From DAHUXD01 sp963805495 (GTDB taxonomy: Bacteria; Acidobacteriota; Thermoanaerobaculia; UBA5066; Gp7-AA6), in assembly GCA_963805495.1 (NCBI GenBank), contig CAWDUQ010000001.1, positions 496,001 through 560,000 on the forward strand: a DNA stretch of 64,000 bases, given 5' to 3'. Below are positions 22,835 to 32,313 of the stretch, in pieces (position 1 is the stretch's first letter; the number at the start of each line of letters is the position of its first letter). The position numbers and the translations under genes are program-made. Below the pieces are notes generated by a model, which was not told where the DNA came from, did no database searches, and saw only the letters and a program-made list of their open reading frames with translations.

Positions 22835-25531
22835 TCATGGCGTCTTCTTCATCGCCTCGGTCCAGTTGAACACCAGGACGAGCGGCGTGGGCGGGTCGTC
22901 TCCCGCCCGGAGCAGGGCGAGAAACCGCCCGTCCGACGCGACGGCGTAGCGGGTGACGACGTCGAACCCGACGTCGGAAGTCGAGAAGAGCGGAAGGCGG
23001 AAGAGCGCCTGTCCGCCGCCGAACGTGAGGGAGTCGCCCTGGCGTGAGATCGGGGCCGCGAGGAGCCAGCCTCCCCGAACGTAGTAGAGCTCCTTTCCGT
23101 CCCGGCTCCACCGGGGCTGCGAGCCGCCCTCGGAGGAGACGCGAAGACGGCGCGTCGGATCCGGAAAGGAGGCGACGTAGATCTCCTGCCGCCCCGACTC
23201 GTCCGACGCATAGGCCACCCAGTGGCCGTCGGGTGAAAAGTCGGCGTTGCTCTCGTCGTCCACGCTCGCGAGGAAGGTCCGGGGTTGCCGCTCGCCCGTG
23301 AGCGACACGAACTTGAGGTCTCCCCGCGTGCCCGGATTGAACTCGCGATACATCAGGTAGCGGCCGTCCGGAGACACGGAGCTGGGCACCGTGTTCGACG
23401 AGGATCGGAGGAAGAGCTTTGGTTCGCCGCCGCCGTGCGCGGGCACCTCGAAGATGTTCCAGGGGCCGTCGGCGTACTGGCAGAAAAAGAGACGCAGGCC
23501 GTCCGGCGAGAAGACCGGGGAGAGTTGAGGCACGGTGTCGCGCGTCAAGCGGAGTCCGCGGGCGTCCGCGGTGTCGAAGATCCAGAGGTCCGGCGGCAGC
23601 GGGTCATCGGCGCGTGTCAGTGCCGCGAAGCGCCCGCCCGGATCGAGCGCGACGTTGATGATTCGCCCCGGCGGACCCACGGTCGCGAGCTCCCGACCGG
23701 ATCGATCGAGCCAGACCGCCCTCGCGTCGGTCGCGCCCACGAGGGTCGAGTAGACCAGCAGGTCGGCGGAGGCCGAGGCGACCGAGCTGCCGGTCGCGGC
23801 GAAGCCCTGGATGTCTTTGGCCAGAAGCACGGGCTCGCCCGTGACGGCGAGCGTCGTCGGATCGAACCCGACCGCCATCAGGTCGCCTGCGCGCCGAAAC
23901 AGAAGGTAGCCCGGGGGGGCGTAGAGGGCGCTCGTGTTGTCGGAGAGGACCGGGCGCCGCAGGGAGCCGTCGAGCGATCCGGCGAAAGTCGTGTACGAGA
24001 GCTGGAGGCGGGACTTCGGGTCAGCCTTGCGAATCGCGTAGATGAACCGCTTCCCGCCCGGGAGGAAATGAGGCCAGCGGTGCGAGGTCTCCCCGCTCGC
24101 CCGATCGAATTTCGTCACCGCGGAAGGCGATCCTCCGGCCGCGGGGACGCGCATGATGGGGGAGAAATTGTCCGGTGCGTAGAGGATCGTTCCGTCCTCG
24201 CCCCATGTGCCGCCGCGCGGTTCCGCCACGTCGGCCAGCTCGCGCGGTATCGAAGGCGACGCGGAGGCTTCGACGGTCTTGAGCTTCCCCTTCGCGAAGA
24301 ATCCGATCGACCGGCTGTCCGGCGACCAGAACGGAAACAGGGCGCCTTCGCCCCCCGGAACCAGTTGCGCCTCGAGAGCATCCAGTTCCCGGACCCAGAG
24401 GGCGGGCGGGCCGTCCGGTGAACGGGCGCCGAAGGCGAGGCGCCGTCCATCGGGCGACAGCGTGGCGCTCCCGATGTTCGCTCCGACGACGTCGAACGTC
24501 GTGCCCGGTGGCGGAGGAATGGCGGCGCGCAGGATCCGCGGCCGCGGCGCGGAGCGCGGCCCGGACAGCAACGCGAAGGCGGCAAGACCCACGGCCGCGG
24601 CGGCGATCAGCCAGGGGAGGATCGCCGGGGCTCTCCGTCGTGGCGCGGCGACGCCGACCGTCGGCCCTGCAGCCGAGCGCTCCTGCCGGATGCCCTCGAG
24701 CTGAAGAGCAACGTCCCGCGCCGTCTGCCAGCGCTCCTCCGGCTCCTTGGCGAGGCAGGTCGCGACCACGCGGTCGAGCGCGCGCGGTGACATCGGCTGC
24801 TCGCGGGAAATCGGCGGGGGATCGTCCCGGAGTATCGCTCCGATGAGCGATGCCCGCGTCGCGCCCGAGAAAGCGGTCCGCCCCGTCGCCATCTCGTACA
24901 AGACGAGGCCGAGGGCGAAAATGTCCGTGCGCGCGTCGGCGTCCTTGCCCTCGAGCTGTTCGGGCGCCATGTACTGCACGGTGCCGAGGACGGTGCCCGC
25001 TTCGGTCAGCGGCATCTCGGTGGGGAGCGCGGTCATCTCGGCGGATGACGACGACTCGAGAACTCTCGCGAGGCCGAAATCGAGGAGCTTCACGCCGGAG
25101 GACGTCAACATGACGTTGCCCGGCTTCAGGTCGCGGTGGACGATCCCCTGCCGGTGCGCTTTCTCCAGCGCGTCGGCGATTTCGGCGCCGAAGCGAAGCG
25201 CCTGGTCGAGCGGCAGCAGACCCCGGGAGATGCGCTCCGCGAGCGTCTGACCCTCGAGGAGCTCCATCACGAGATATTCGGTGTCGCCTTCACGCCCGAC
25301 GTCGTAGAGGGCGCAGATGTGCGGGTGCGAGAGCTGCGAGATCGTTCTGGCCTCGCGCTCGAATCGCTGGAGGGCCTGCTCGGAAGCCGTCAGTGCCGGT
25401 GGAAGGACCTTGACCGCGACCTCGCGCCCCAGCCGCGTGTCCTTTGCCCGGTACACCTCCCCCATGCCGCCCGCGCCGAGCGGCGAGACGATCTCGTACG
25501 GGCCGAGGCGGGTGCCGGGGGAGAGGCTCAT
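22835..25531 (-). CDS. Ser/Thr protein kinase with TolB/PD40 beta-propeller (kinase 1)
   Basis: An 898-residue membrane kinase. Residues about 11-275 form a Hanks-type kinase domain: Gly loop GAGGMGEVYRAKD, catalytic Lys in VAVKVLPP, HRDLKPGN, DFGLAR and MAPEQL are all intact. A single transmembrane helix (about 302-322, ILPWLIAAAAVGLAAFALL) places the C-terminal half outside the cytoplasm. That half has repeated 'SPDGRRLAF'-type PD40/WD40-like blades. Such receptors are thought to sense an external ligand through the propeller and phosphorylate cytoplasmic targets. Kinase 1 is more diverged than kinases 2-4. It is followed by the serine hydrolase gene and preceded by the APC permease gene. 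Confidence 0.9.
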   Translation of the reverse strand: MSLSPGTRLGPYEIVSPLGAGGMGEVYRAKDTRLGREVAVKVLPPALTASEQALQRFEREARTISQLSHPHICALYDVGREGDTEYLVMELLEGQTLAERISRGLLPLDQALRFGAEIADALEKAHRQGIVHRDLKPGNVMLTSSGVKLLDFGLARVLESSSSAEMTALPTEMPLTEAGTVLGTVQYMAPEQLEGKDADARTDIFALGLVLYEMATGRTAFSGATRASLIGAILRDDPPPISREQPMSPRALDRVVATCLAKEPEERWQTARDVALQLEGIRQERSAAGPTVGVAAPRRRAPAILPWLIAAAAVGLAAFALLSGPRSAPRPRILRAAIPPPPGTTFDVVGANIGSATLSPDGRRLAFGARSPDGPPALWVRELDALEAQLVPGGEGALFPFWSPDSRSIGFFAKGKLKTVEASASPSIPRELADVAEPRGGTWGEDGTILYAPDNFSPIMRVPAAGGSPSAVTKFDRASGETSHRWPHFLPGGKRFIYAIRKADPKSRLQLSYTTFAGSLDGSLRRPVLSDNTSALYAPPGYLLFRRAGDLMAVGFDPTTLAVTGEPVLLAKDIQGFAATGSSVASASADLLVYSTLVGATDARAVWLDRSGRELATVGPPGRIINVALDPGGRFAALTRADDPLPPDLWIFDTADARGLRLTRDTVPQLSPVFSPDGLRLFFCQYADGPWNIFEVPAHGGGEPKLFLRSSSNTVPSSVSPDGRYLMYREFNPGTRGDLKFVSLTGERQPRTFLASVDDESNADFSPDGHWVAYASDESGRQEIYVASFPDPTRRLRVSSEGGSQPRWSRDGKELYYVRGGWLLAAPISRQGDSLTFGGGQALFRLPLFSTSDVGFDVVTRYAVASDGRFLALLRAGDDPPTPLVLVFNWTEAMKKTP

Positions 25532-25567
25532 GGCCCTCCGGAAGGATGGGCGGATTGTATCGCCGGC

Positions 25568-26977
25568 TCAGGATGCGCCCGCGGCGTCCACCCGCTTCCG
25601 GCGCCGCTCGGCGAGCGCGTAGAGGAAGATTCCCGCGACAACGAAGCCGAACGACCCGACGGCGACCTGGACAAAGAACCCGCGGGGATCCGTCGAGTCC
25701 GCCGGGGGGACCAGCGCGAGGACGATTGCGGCGAGCGTCGTGACGAAGCCGAGGCCGTTCCATCCCCAGCTTCCGGCGGCGCCGCCGGGAATCGGCACGG
25801 CCCCCGGCTGCCGTGCGATCTCGAGGCGCATCTTCACCGCGGCGGCGAACATGTACAGGTAGGGCAGGAAATAGACGATGAGCGTCGCGTTGACGAGCTT
25901 GAGGTAAGCGTTCTTGACGGTGTCCCCCTGGGTGGCGGCGAGAATGAACACCGCGGAGAGGACCGCCTGGAAGAGCAGCGCGAACCACGGCGTCTTCCAC
26001 TTCGGGTGCGTCGCGCCGAAGATCGGCGGCAGGTACTTGTCGAGACCGCCGACGAAGAGCAGGCGGGCTGAGCCGACGAGCCAGGCCCCGACGCCGCCCA
26101 GGCCCGCGAGCGTCATCAGCAGCGCCGTCGGCGGTCCGAGCCACGGCAGCCCGATCCGGGCGCCGGCCTTCGTCACGGCCTGGTTCACTCCCGAGATGAT
26201 CGAGGTTTCCGCCGGCGGGAGCGACCAGAGCAGCGAGACCGTGCCGAGAAGGTAGCAGGCCGCGATCGTCAGCCCCGAGATGATGATCGCCCGCGGAAAA
26301 GTCCTTCGCGGCTCGACGACCTCGCCTGCGAGCACGGGTGCGAGCTCGAGTCCCGCGAACCCGAAGCACAGGTTCGCGAAGAAGAGAATCGTCGGCAGCG
26401 CCGCGAAATTCGGGATGAGGGAAACGGCGGTCAGCGGGGTCGCCGAGCCGAACCGGGTGAGCGCGACGAGACCCACCAGCAGCAGCGTCGCCGAGGGGAT
26501 CCACTGGGCGAGGCCGCCGATGTTCTGGACCCAGCGGCCCGACTTCATCCCGATGATGTTGAAGAGGAGCGCGATCGCGAGCAGGACGAGGGCCGCCCCG
26601 GCGGTGTAGGCCGGGCTCTGCTCGAGGTGCGCGAACCGCAGGCCGAACACGTAGAGCGCGAAGACCACCGTCGAGAGCGTCAGTGTCGGAAAGTACAGGA
26701 TGTTGTTGGCCCAGTAGAGCCAGCCCGCCATGAAGCCGTGCCGCTCGCCGAACGCGCGCTTCGTCCAGACGTAGAGCCCGCCTTCCTCCGGGATCGCCGA
26801 GGCGAGGGCGGTCACGGCGAAGCCCTGCGGGATGAAGAACGTCACGGCGGCCAGGACCCACAGGACGAGCGACGACGGCCCGTTGGCCGCGGCGAGCGCG
26901 ATCCACCGCATGCCGACGATCGCCGCGACGTTGAAGAGGACGATGTCGCGCGTCTTCAGCGCGCGCTCGAGGCTCAT
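25568..26977 (-). CDS. APC-superfamily amino acid permease
   Basis: A 469-residue integral membrane protein with about twelve hydrophobic segments. The first helix carries NVAAIVGMRW, matching the unwound TM1 motif of amino acid/polyamine/organocation transporters, and AIPEEGGLYVWTKRAFGERH is the conserved cytoplasmic loop of the family. The segment FGFAGLELAPVLAGEVVEPR fits the TM6 region of glutamate/GABA-antiporter-like members. The closest type is probably the YjeM/GadC-like group, but substrate is not certain. It sits between kinases 1 and 2 on the same strand with gaps of 36 and 16 bases, so it is likely cotranscribed with them. Confidence 0.88.
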   Translation of the reverse strand: MSLERALKTRDIVLFNVAAIVGMRWIALAAANGPSSLVLWVLAAVTFFIPQGFAVTALASAIPEEGGLYVWTKRAFGERHGFMAGWLYWANNILYFPTLTLSTVVFALYVFGLRFAHLEQSPAYTAGAALVLLAIALLFNIIGMKSGRWVQNIGGLAQWIPSATLLLVGLVALTRFGSATPLTAVSLIPNFAALPTILFFANLCFGFAGLELAPVLAGEVVEPRRTFPRAIIISGLTIAACYLLGTVSLLWSLPPAETSIISGVNQAVTKAGARIGLPWLGPPTALLMTLAGLGGVGAWLVGSARLLFVGGLDKYLPPIFGATHPKWKTPWFALLFQAVLSAVFILAATQGDTVKNAYLKLVNATLIVYFLPYLYMFAAAVKMRLEIARQPGAVPIPGGAAGSWGWNGLGFVTTLAAIVLALVPPADSTDPRGFFVQVAVGSFGFVVAGIFLYALAERRRKRVDAAGAS

Positions 26978-26993
26978 GGCGCGTCCGGGCCCG

Positions 26994-29549
26994 TCACTTC
27001 AGCCCCGAGACGATGTAGAGGTCGGACGCCGACGTGCTGCTGTAGCCGTAGGCATACGCCTTTTCGTCCGGAGAGATGAGGACGGGCGCGATGTCGATGA
27101 CGCCCGAAAGGTCCGGTGGTCCGAGCGTTTTCCAGAGCTCCCGCCTGCCGGTCGCCACGTCGATACGCACCACGCGCGCCGGGATGCTGCCGATCTCGAG
27201 GGCGAGAATCGAGCGGCCGTCGGCGCTCCAGCGGATCGGATCCGCCGTGTTCGTGCCGGGAATCGTGGTCGACTTGCCGGTCGCCAGCGTGGTGACGATC
27301 AGGTCGTCCGTCCAGTCGGGGCCGTAGCTGATCAATCGCGCGCCGTCCTGCGAAAGGGCATTGCCCGCGAATCCGGCGCCGCTGGAGAGCTTCCGGGGCT
27401 TTCCGTCCGGAAGCTCCTGCACGAAAAAGCCCCGCTGACCGCCGGGTTCCTCGGCGGCGAAGAGGACGCGCTTTCCGTCCGCGGCGAAGATCGCCGGGCC
27501 GATGGGTCCGGACGGCGGTGGTGGCAGCAGAACGGCGACACCGGTTCCCGTGGGAACCAGCCCCAGTTGCTTTCCGTCGTTGCGGCTCACCAGGACCCAC
27601 TTCCCGTCCGGCGAGAGGTCGTTCGCCTGGCCATCGCCGAGCTTGACGGCCGGCGATCCGTCGGTCCTCCGGAGGTAGAACGCGCGGTCGCCCGCGACGT
27701 CGCCGATCTCGTTGAGCACGACGGTGCGGCCATCGGCCGACATCCCGGCCAGATCCGTTCCGTCGAACCAGGAGAGGTCGTGCTCCTTCGTCTCGCCCGG
27801 AGCGAGGGCGACGACCCGCCGGCGCGACACGGCGTGCTCGACGACCGCCCGGCCGTCGGGGGCGACGTCGTAAGGAATGAGGCGGCCGGGGGCGCGGGCG
27901 ATGACCCGCGACCGGCCGGACAGGTCGACGGCGAGGATCTGTCCCTCTCCTGCGGGCCCGCGCTCGTCGAGCCAGATCTCCCGGCCCGTCGGAGACCAGA
28001 CGAGCGAGATTCCTCGCAGCCCCGGACCGGCGACCCGGGTGACCTTGCCGGAAAGATCCGACAGGTAAAGAGTGCCGCCCCGCTCGAGGAAGGCCAGTCG
28101 GTCGCCCCCGGGAGAGAATCGCAGGCCGAAGATTCCACGCGAGCTCTCGTAGATCGGCTTTCCGATCGGAAGCTCGATCCGATTCCTTCCGTCGGCGAAC
28201 CGGATGATCGCGAGGTCCTTGCCGCCCGGCGACCAGTCGGCCCACTCGACGAAGTCCAGAATCGGGCGCGGCGCGCCCCCGCCGAGCGGCGCCTTCGCCA
28301 GGGTGCCGACGCCGGAGCTTCCGGAGAGGAAGCTCTCGCGCAGCGACAGGGCGAGCTCGCCGGTCCGCGCGACGGCGAAGAGCGCCGCGTTCTTGTAGCC
28401 GAGCGGAGTCGACTCGGCCCGCCCGGGCTGCGTCGTGTAGATCTCGATCGGCTGTCCTTCCCAGGAAGCCCCGTAGACGACCGTCTTGCCGTCCGGCGCG
28501 AAGCGCGCGTTTCCGATGTTGCCGCGCCGGAACGTGATCCGCTGGAAGCGCAGCTCGCTCGGGGCGGCGGAACGCCAGAGGTAGTGGCCGGCGCCGAAGG
28601 CCGCGGCCACGGCCGCGATCACGGCGCTCGCCAGGACCGGGACACGCCGCCGCGCCGCCGAGACCCCGGGCGGGGAGGCGATCGACGCGCTCGAGGTCCC
28701 CGACAGCGCTTCGAGGTTGAACGCGAGGTCGCGGGCCGACTGGAAGCGCAGGTCGGGGTTCTTCTCGAGGCAGTGCCGGACGACGCGCTCGAGGCCGGGG
28801 GAGATGCCCTGGTTGGTGACGGAAAGGTCCGGAGGGTCTTCCTTGAGAATGGCCGACATGGTGTCGGCCGCGGAGTCGCCGTGAAAGGCCCTCTGGCCCG
28901 AGAGCATCTCGTAGAGGATCGCGCCGAAGGAGAAGATGTCCGAGCGCGCGTCGGCGGGCCGGCCGCGGACCTGCTCGGGCGACATGTAGCCGAGGGTGCC
29001 GAGCACGACGCCGGGCTCCGTGCCTGCGGTCGCGGTCGGGAGGTTGGTCGACTGCGAGCCTTCTTCCTGGTGCGTCAGCTTGGCCAGACCGAAGTCGAGG
29101 ATCTTGACGCGGTTGTCGGAGGTGACGAAGAGGTTCTCGGGCTTCAGGTCGCGGTGGACGATGCCCTTGGCGTGCGCCGCCGCCAAGCCGTGGGCGATCT
29201 CGCGGGCATATTCGACGGTCCTGCGCGGGGACAGCCGGCCCCCGGCGAGCACGGATCGCAGTGTCTCGCCCTCGAGCAGCTCCTGGACGACATAGGGCGC
29301 GCCGTCGTGGCTGCCGATGTCGTAGACGGCGGTGATGTTCGGGTGGTTCAGGACTCCCGCGGCTTTGGCCTCCTGCTCGAAGCGGCGCAGGCGGTCGGCG
29401 TCGGCCGAGAAAGATGCCGGCAGCACTTTGATCGCCACCTCGCGTCCGAGGCGCGGATCCTTCGCCTTGTAGACCTCTCCCATGCCGCCGGCACCGATCG
29501 GCGAGAGGATCTCGTAGGGGCCGAGCTTCGCTCCTGCGGCGAGCACCAT
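26994..29549 (-). CDS. Ser/Thr protein kinase with TolB/PD40 beta-propeller (kinase 2)
   Basis: An 851-residue receptor kinase starting MVLAAGAKLGPYEIL. The kinase domain (about 12-270) keeps GAGGMGEVYKAKD, VAIKVLPASF, HRDLKPEN, DFGLAKL and MSPEQVRG. One transmembrane helix follows near residues 305-327, then a PD40-type propeller in which FSPGGDRLAFLE and SPDGKWVLVSRN are examples of blades. Its kinase domain is very similar to kinases 3 and 4 but the propellers have drifted, as expected for tandem duplication with changing ligand specificity. The gap to kinase 3 is six bases. The 185 bp leader repeat is not found in front of this copy. Confidence 0.9.
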   Translation of the reverse strand: MVLAAGAKLGPYEILSPIGAGGMGEVYKAKDPRLGREVAIKVLPASFSADADRLRRFEQEAKAAGVLNHPNITAVYDIGSHDGAPYVVQELLEGETLRSVLAGGRLSPRRTVEYAREIAHGLAAAHAKGIVHRDLKPENLFVTSDNRVKILDFGLAKLTHQEEGSQSTNLPTATAGTEPGVVLGTLGYMSPEQVRGRPADARSDIFSFGAILYEMLSGQRAFHGDSAADTMSAILKEDPPDLSVTNQGISPGLERVVRHCLEKNPDLRFQSARDLAFNLEALSGTSSASIASPPGVSAARRRVPVLASAVIAAVAAAFGAGHYLWRSAAPSELRFQRITFRRGNIGNARFAPDGKTVVYGASWEGQPIEIYTTQPGRAESTPLGYKNAALFAVARTGELALSLRESFLSGSSGVGTLAKAPLGGGAPRPILDFVEWADWSPGGKDLAIIRFADGRNRIELPIGKPIYESSRGIFGLRFSPGGDRLAFLERGGTLYLSDLSGKVTRVAGPGLRGISLVWSPTGREIWLDERGPAGEGQILAVDLSGRSRVIARAPGRLIPYDVAPDGRAVVEHAVSRRRVVALAPGETKEHDLSWFDGTDLAGMSADGRTVVLNEIGDVAGDRAFYLRRTDGSPAVKLGDGQANDLSPDGKWVLVSRNDGKQLGLVPTGTGVAVLLPPPPSGPIGPAIFAADGKRVLFAAEEPGGQRGFFVQELPDGKPRKLSSGAGFAGNALSQDGARLISYGPDWTDDLIVTTLATGKSTTIPGTNTADPIRWSADGRSILALEIGSIPARVVRIDVATGRRELWKTLGPPDLSGVIDIAPVLISPDEKAYAYGYSSTSASDLYIVSGLK

Positions 29550-29555
29550 CGTTCG

Positions 29556-32114
29556 TTACTTCCAGCCCGTCACGAGATAGAGGTCGGAGGCCGTCACGCG
29601 GTTGTACGAATACGCCCAGGCCTGGCCGTCGGGGGTGACGCTGACCGACTCGATCCGGATGACGCCGGCCCGGTCGGCCGGCAAGAGCTCTTTCCAGAGC
29701 TCCTTCTTTCCGGTCGCGAGGTTCATTCGCGAGATGGGCAGGGGCATTTCGCCGAACCGCGCGACGAAGATCGACCCGCCGTCCGCGCTCCACTGGATCG
29801 GGTCCTCCCCGCGCTCGAGCCCCGGGATCGGCCGCCGTTCTCCGCCGTTGACGGGGTAGATCCAGGCGCGGCCCTCGGGGCCCGCGACGGCGACCGACGC
29901 CCCGTCCGGAGAGAAGGCCACTCCCGTCAGGCCCTCGGGCGTCACGAGGCGGGGCGGGCCGCCCGCGAGATCGAGGACGTAGCCGCGGACACCGTGTCCC
30001 GGCTCGCTCGCGGTCACGAAGATCCGCTTTCCGTCGGGCGGCAGAAAACCGGCCCATCCCACGCGCAGGGTTCCGGTCGGGATCGGGCGCGGGTCCCCCG
30101 CCGCCGTGGGCAGCAGGATGAGCTTCGACTCGGGGCCGCGGCCGAGGCGCGTGAGCGCCCATTTCCCGTCGGGAGAGAGATCGAGCGCCTCGCCGCTTCC
30201 GAGCCGCGCCGCCGGCGCCCCGTCCGTTCCCCGCAGGTAGACGGAACCGTCGTTCCCGCCTCCTTCGCCCTGCTCCGAGAAGAGAACGGATTTCCCGTCG
30301 CGCGAGAGCCCCGTCAACTGGCTCTGGTCGAGCCACGACAGGTCTCGCGGTGCGGAATTCGTCGAAGCGAAAAGGACCTCGCGCGTGTTGATCTCCCGCT
30401 CCACGAGCACATTTCCGTCCTTCGCGATGTCGTGGAGCACTTCGAGGTCGGCCGTCGTGGCGACGGTACGGACACGGCCGTCCAGGTCCGCCGCGAAGAG
30501 CGCCGTGCCCGTGTCCGGACGGATCGCGTCGAACCAGACTTCCCGGCCCGACGGGTGCCAGGCCAGGCTGTCGACGTAGATGAAGCCCGCGGCGAGCGTC
30601 GTGCGGGTGCCCGCGGCGTCGACCACCGCGACCGACGATCCTTCGATGAACGCGACTCTCCCGCCGTCCGGTGACACGCGCGGAAACCCGATGTCGCCCG
30701 CGTACAAGCGCTTGCCGATCGGAAACTCGAGTGAGGACTTTCCGTCGATCTCGCGGAGTACGGCGAGGCGCTCTCCATCGGGGGCCCAGTCGGCGGCTTC
30801 GACGTTCTCCAGGATCTGCCGCGGCGTGCCGCCGGCCAGCGGGACGCGGGCCAGGGTCCCGGTCCCGACGACGCCAAAGAGGTTGCTCTTCTTGATCAGG
30901 ATGGCGAGCTCCCCGGAAGGGGAGACCGACAGGAGGTTGGCGTCGGGAATGCCGAGGGACCGCGTCTCCGGGCTCCCGATGCGCGTGAGATAGATCTCCG
31001 CCGGGCGATCGCCCCACGAGGCGCTGTACACGACGTTCTGCCCGTCGGCGGTCAGGCGCGCGTAGAGGACGTTGCCGCGCCGGAACGTGATGCGCTGGTG
31101 CAGCGGCGCGGCATTCTCGTTGGGTCCGCTCGCCCGGCGGCGGCCTGCCCAGAAGCCCAGGAGCATAAGGGCCGCGGCTGCGGCGCAGGCCGCCAGAACG
31201 AGCCGTCCCCGGACTCGCCGCCGGGTCGCGGCGGCCGGCGCCGTCCCGGAGGCCCCGGACGTTCCCGACAGCGCCTCGAGGTCGAACGCGAGGTCGTGCG
31301 CCGAGTGAAAGCGCTGCTCGGGGTTCTTCTCCAGACAGTGTCGAACGATCCGGTCGAGGCCGGGGGAGATGCTCTGGTTCGTGACCGAGAGCTCCGGCGG
31401 GTCCTCCCGGAGGATCGCCGACATCGTGTCGGCCGCGGAGTCGCCGTGAAACGCCCGGCGGCCCGAGAGCATCTCGTAGAGGATCGCGCCGAAGGAGAAG
31501 ATGTCCGAACGGGCGTCGGCCGGCCTGCCCCGCACCTGCTCGGGTGACATGTAGCCGAGCGTTCCCATCACGACGCCGGGCTCGGTGCCGGCGGTCGCGG
31601 TCGGGAGCCCCGTGATCTGAGCGCCCTTCTCCTGGTGGGTCAGCTTGGCGAGCCCGAAGTCGAGGATCTTCACGCGGCCGTCACGGGTGACGAAGAGGTT
31701 CTCGGGCTTCAGATCGCGGTGGACGATGCCTTTCTCGTGCGCCGCGGCGAGGCCGTGGGCGATCTGGAGCGAATAGTCGACGGCCTTGCGCGGGGAGAGC
31801 TTGCCGCCGGCGAGAACCGCGCGCAGCGTCTCGCCCTCGAGAAGCTCCTGGACGACGTAAGGGGCTCCGTCCTGCGAGCCGATGTCGTAGACGGCGGTGA
31901 TGTTGGGATGGTTCAGGACTCCGGCGGCTCGGGCCTCCTGCTCGAAACGGCGCAGGCGGTCGGCGTCCTCGGAGAAAGAGGCCGGCAGCACCTTGATCGC
32001 CACCTCGCGCCCGAGCCGCGGATCCTTCGCCCGGTAAACCTCGCCCATCCCCCCGGAGCCGATCGGGCCGAGGATCTCGTAGGGACCGAGCTTTGCGCCT
32101 GCGGCGAGACTCAC
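29556..32114 (-). CDS. Ser/Thr protein kinase with TolB/PD40 beta-propeller (kinase 3)
   Basis: An 852-residue paralogue starting at GTG 32112-32114 (VSLAAGAKLGPYEIL). This start aligns exactly with the ATG of kinase 4, and the open frame further upstream only reads through a repeat. Kinase motifs: GSGGMGEVYRAKD, VAIKVLPASF, HRDLKPEN, DFGLAKL and MSPEQVRG. A transmembrane helix lies near residues 312-332, followed by a PD40 propeller (for example SPDGGRVAFIEG). A 165 bp copy of the kinase-leader repeat ends about 35 bases before the start, and the stop of kinase 4 lies just beyond it. Confidence 0.88.
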   Translation of the reverse strand: MSLAAGAKLGPYEILGPIGSGGMGEVYRAKDPRLGREVAIKVLPASFSEDADRLRRFEQEARAAGVLNHPNITAVYDIGSQDGAPYVVQELLEGETLRAVLAGGKLSPRKAVDYSLQIAHGLAAAHEKGIVHRDLKPENLFVTRDGRVKILDFGLAKLTHQEKGAQITGLPTATAGTEPGVVMGTLGYMSPEQVRGRPADARSDIFSFGAILYEMLSGRRAFHGDSAADTMSAILREDPPELSVTNQSISPGLDRIVRHCLEKNPEQRFHSAHDLAFDLEALSGTSGASGTAPAAATRRRVRGRLVLAACAAAAALMLLGFWAGRRRASGPNENAAPLHQRITFRRGNVLYARLTADGQNVVYSASWGDRPAEIYLTRIGSPETRSLGIPDANLLSVSPSGELAILIKKSNLFGVVGTGTLARVPLAGGTPRQILENVEAADWAPDGERLAVLREIDGKSSLEFPIGKRLYAGDIGFPRVSPDGGRVAFIEGSSVAVVDAAGTRTTLAAGFIYVDSLAWHPSGREVWFDAIRPDTGTALFAADLDGRVRTVATTADLEVLHDIAKDGNVLVEREINTREVLFASTNSAPRDLSWLDQSQLTGLSRDGKSVLFSEQGEGGGNDGSVYLRGTDGAPAARLGSGEALDLSPDGKWALTRLGRGPESKLILLPTAAGDPRPIPTGTLRVGWAGFLPPDGKRIFVTASEPGHGVRGYVLDLAGGPPRLVTPEGLTGVAFSPDGASVAVAGPEGRAWIYPVNGGERRPIPGLERGEDPIQWSADGGSIFVARFGEMPLPISRMNLATGKKELWKELLPADRAGVIRIESVSVTPDGQAWAYSYNRVTASDLYLVTGWK

Positions 32115-32148
32115 GTCAGCCGCCTTTTCATGGCCGCTCTTCCTGTCG

Positions 32149-32312
32149 TTCGCGGCGCGAATAGTCTCCCGACCGGAGGGAGGGAGGAGGTTCGCGCCGC
32201 GGGAGCGAAGCGCAGCGCGGAGGCCAGGCGCGCGGTCGAGCGCGCATCCGCGCGAGCCGCGAGCCGATGCGTCCGCAGGACGCAGGTGTCCGAGCAAGCG
32301 CAGGCGACGAGC
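32149..32312 (-). repeat. Kinase-leader repeat, copy A (diverged)
   Basis: A 164-base diverged copy of the repeat found three times at 35003-35654. It fills nearly all of the gap between the kinase 4 stop (32314) and the kinase 3 start (32114). Differences include AGCGCAGCGCGG for the usual AGCGCGGCGAGG and a changed distal end. Confidence 0.8.
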
Positions 32313-32313
32313 G

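Noticed and set aside
26832..30674. Very long plus-strand open frame of about 1,280 codons opposite kinases 2 and 3
   Set aside because: Arg/Gly/Asp-rich composition without domains, typical of GC-rich antisense frames. The minus strand encodes intact kinases with all motifs.
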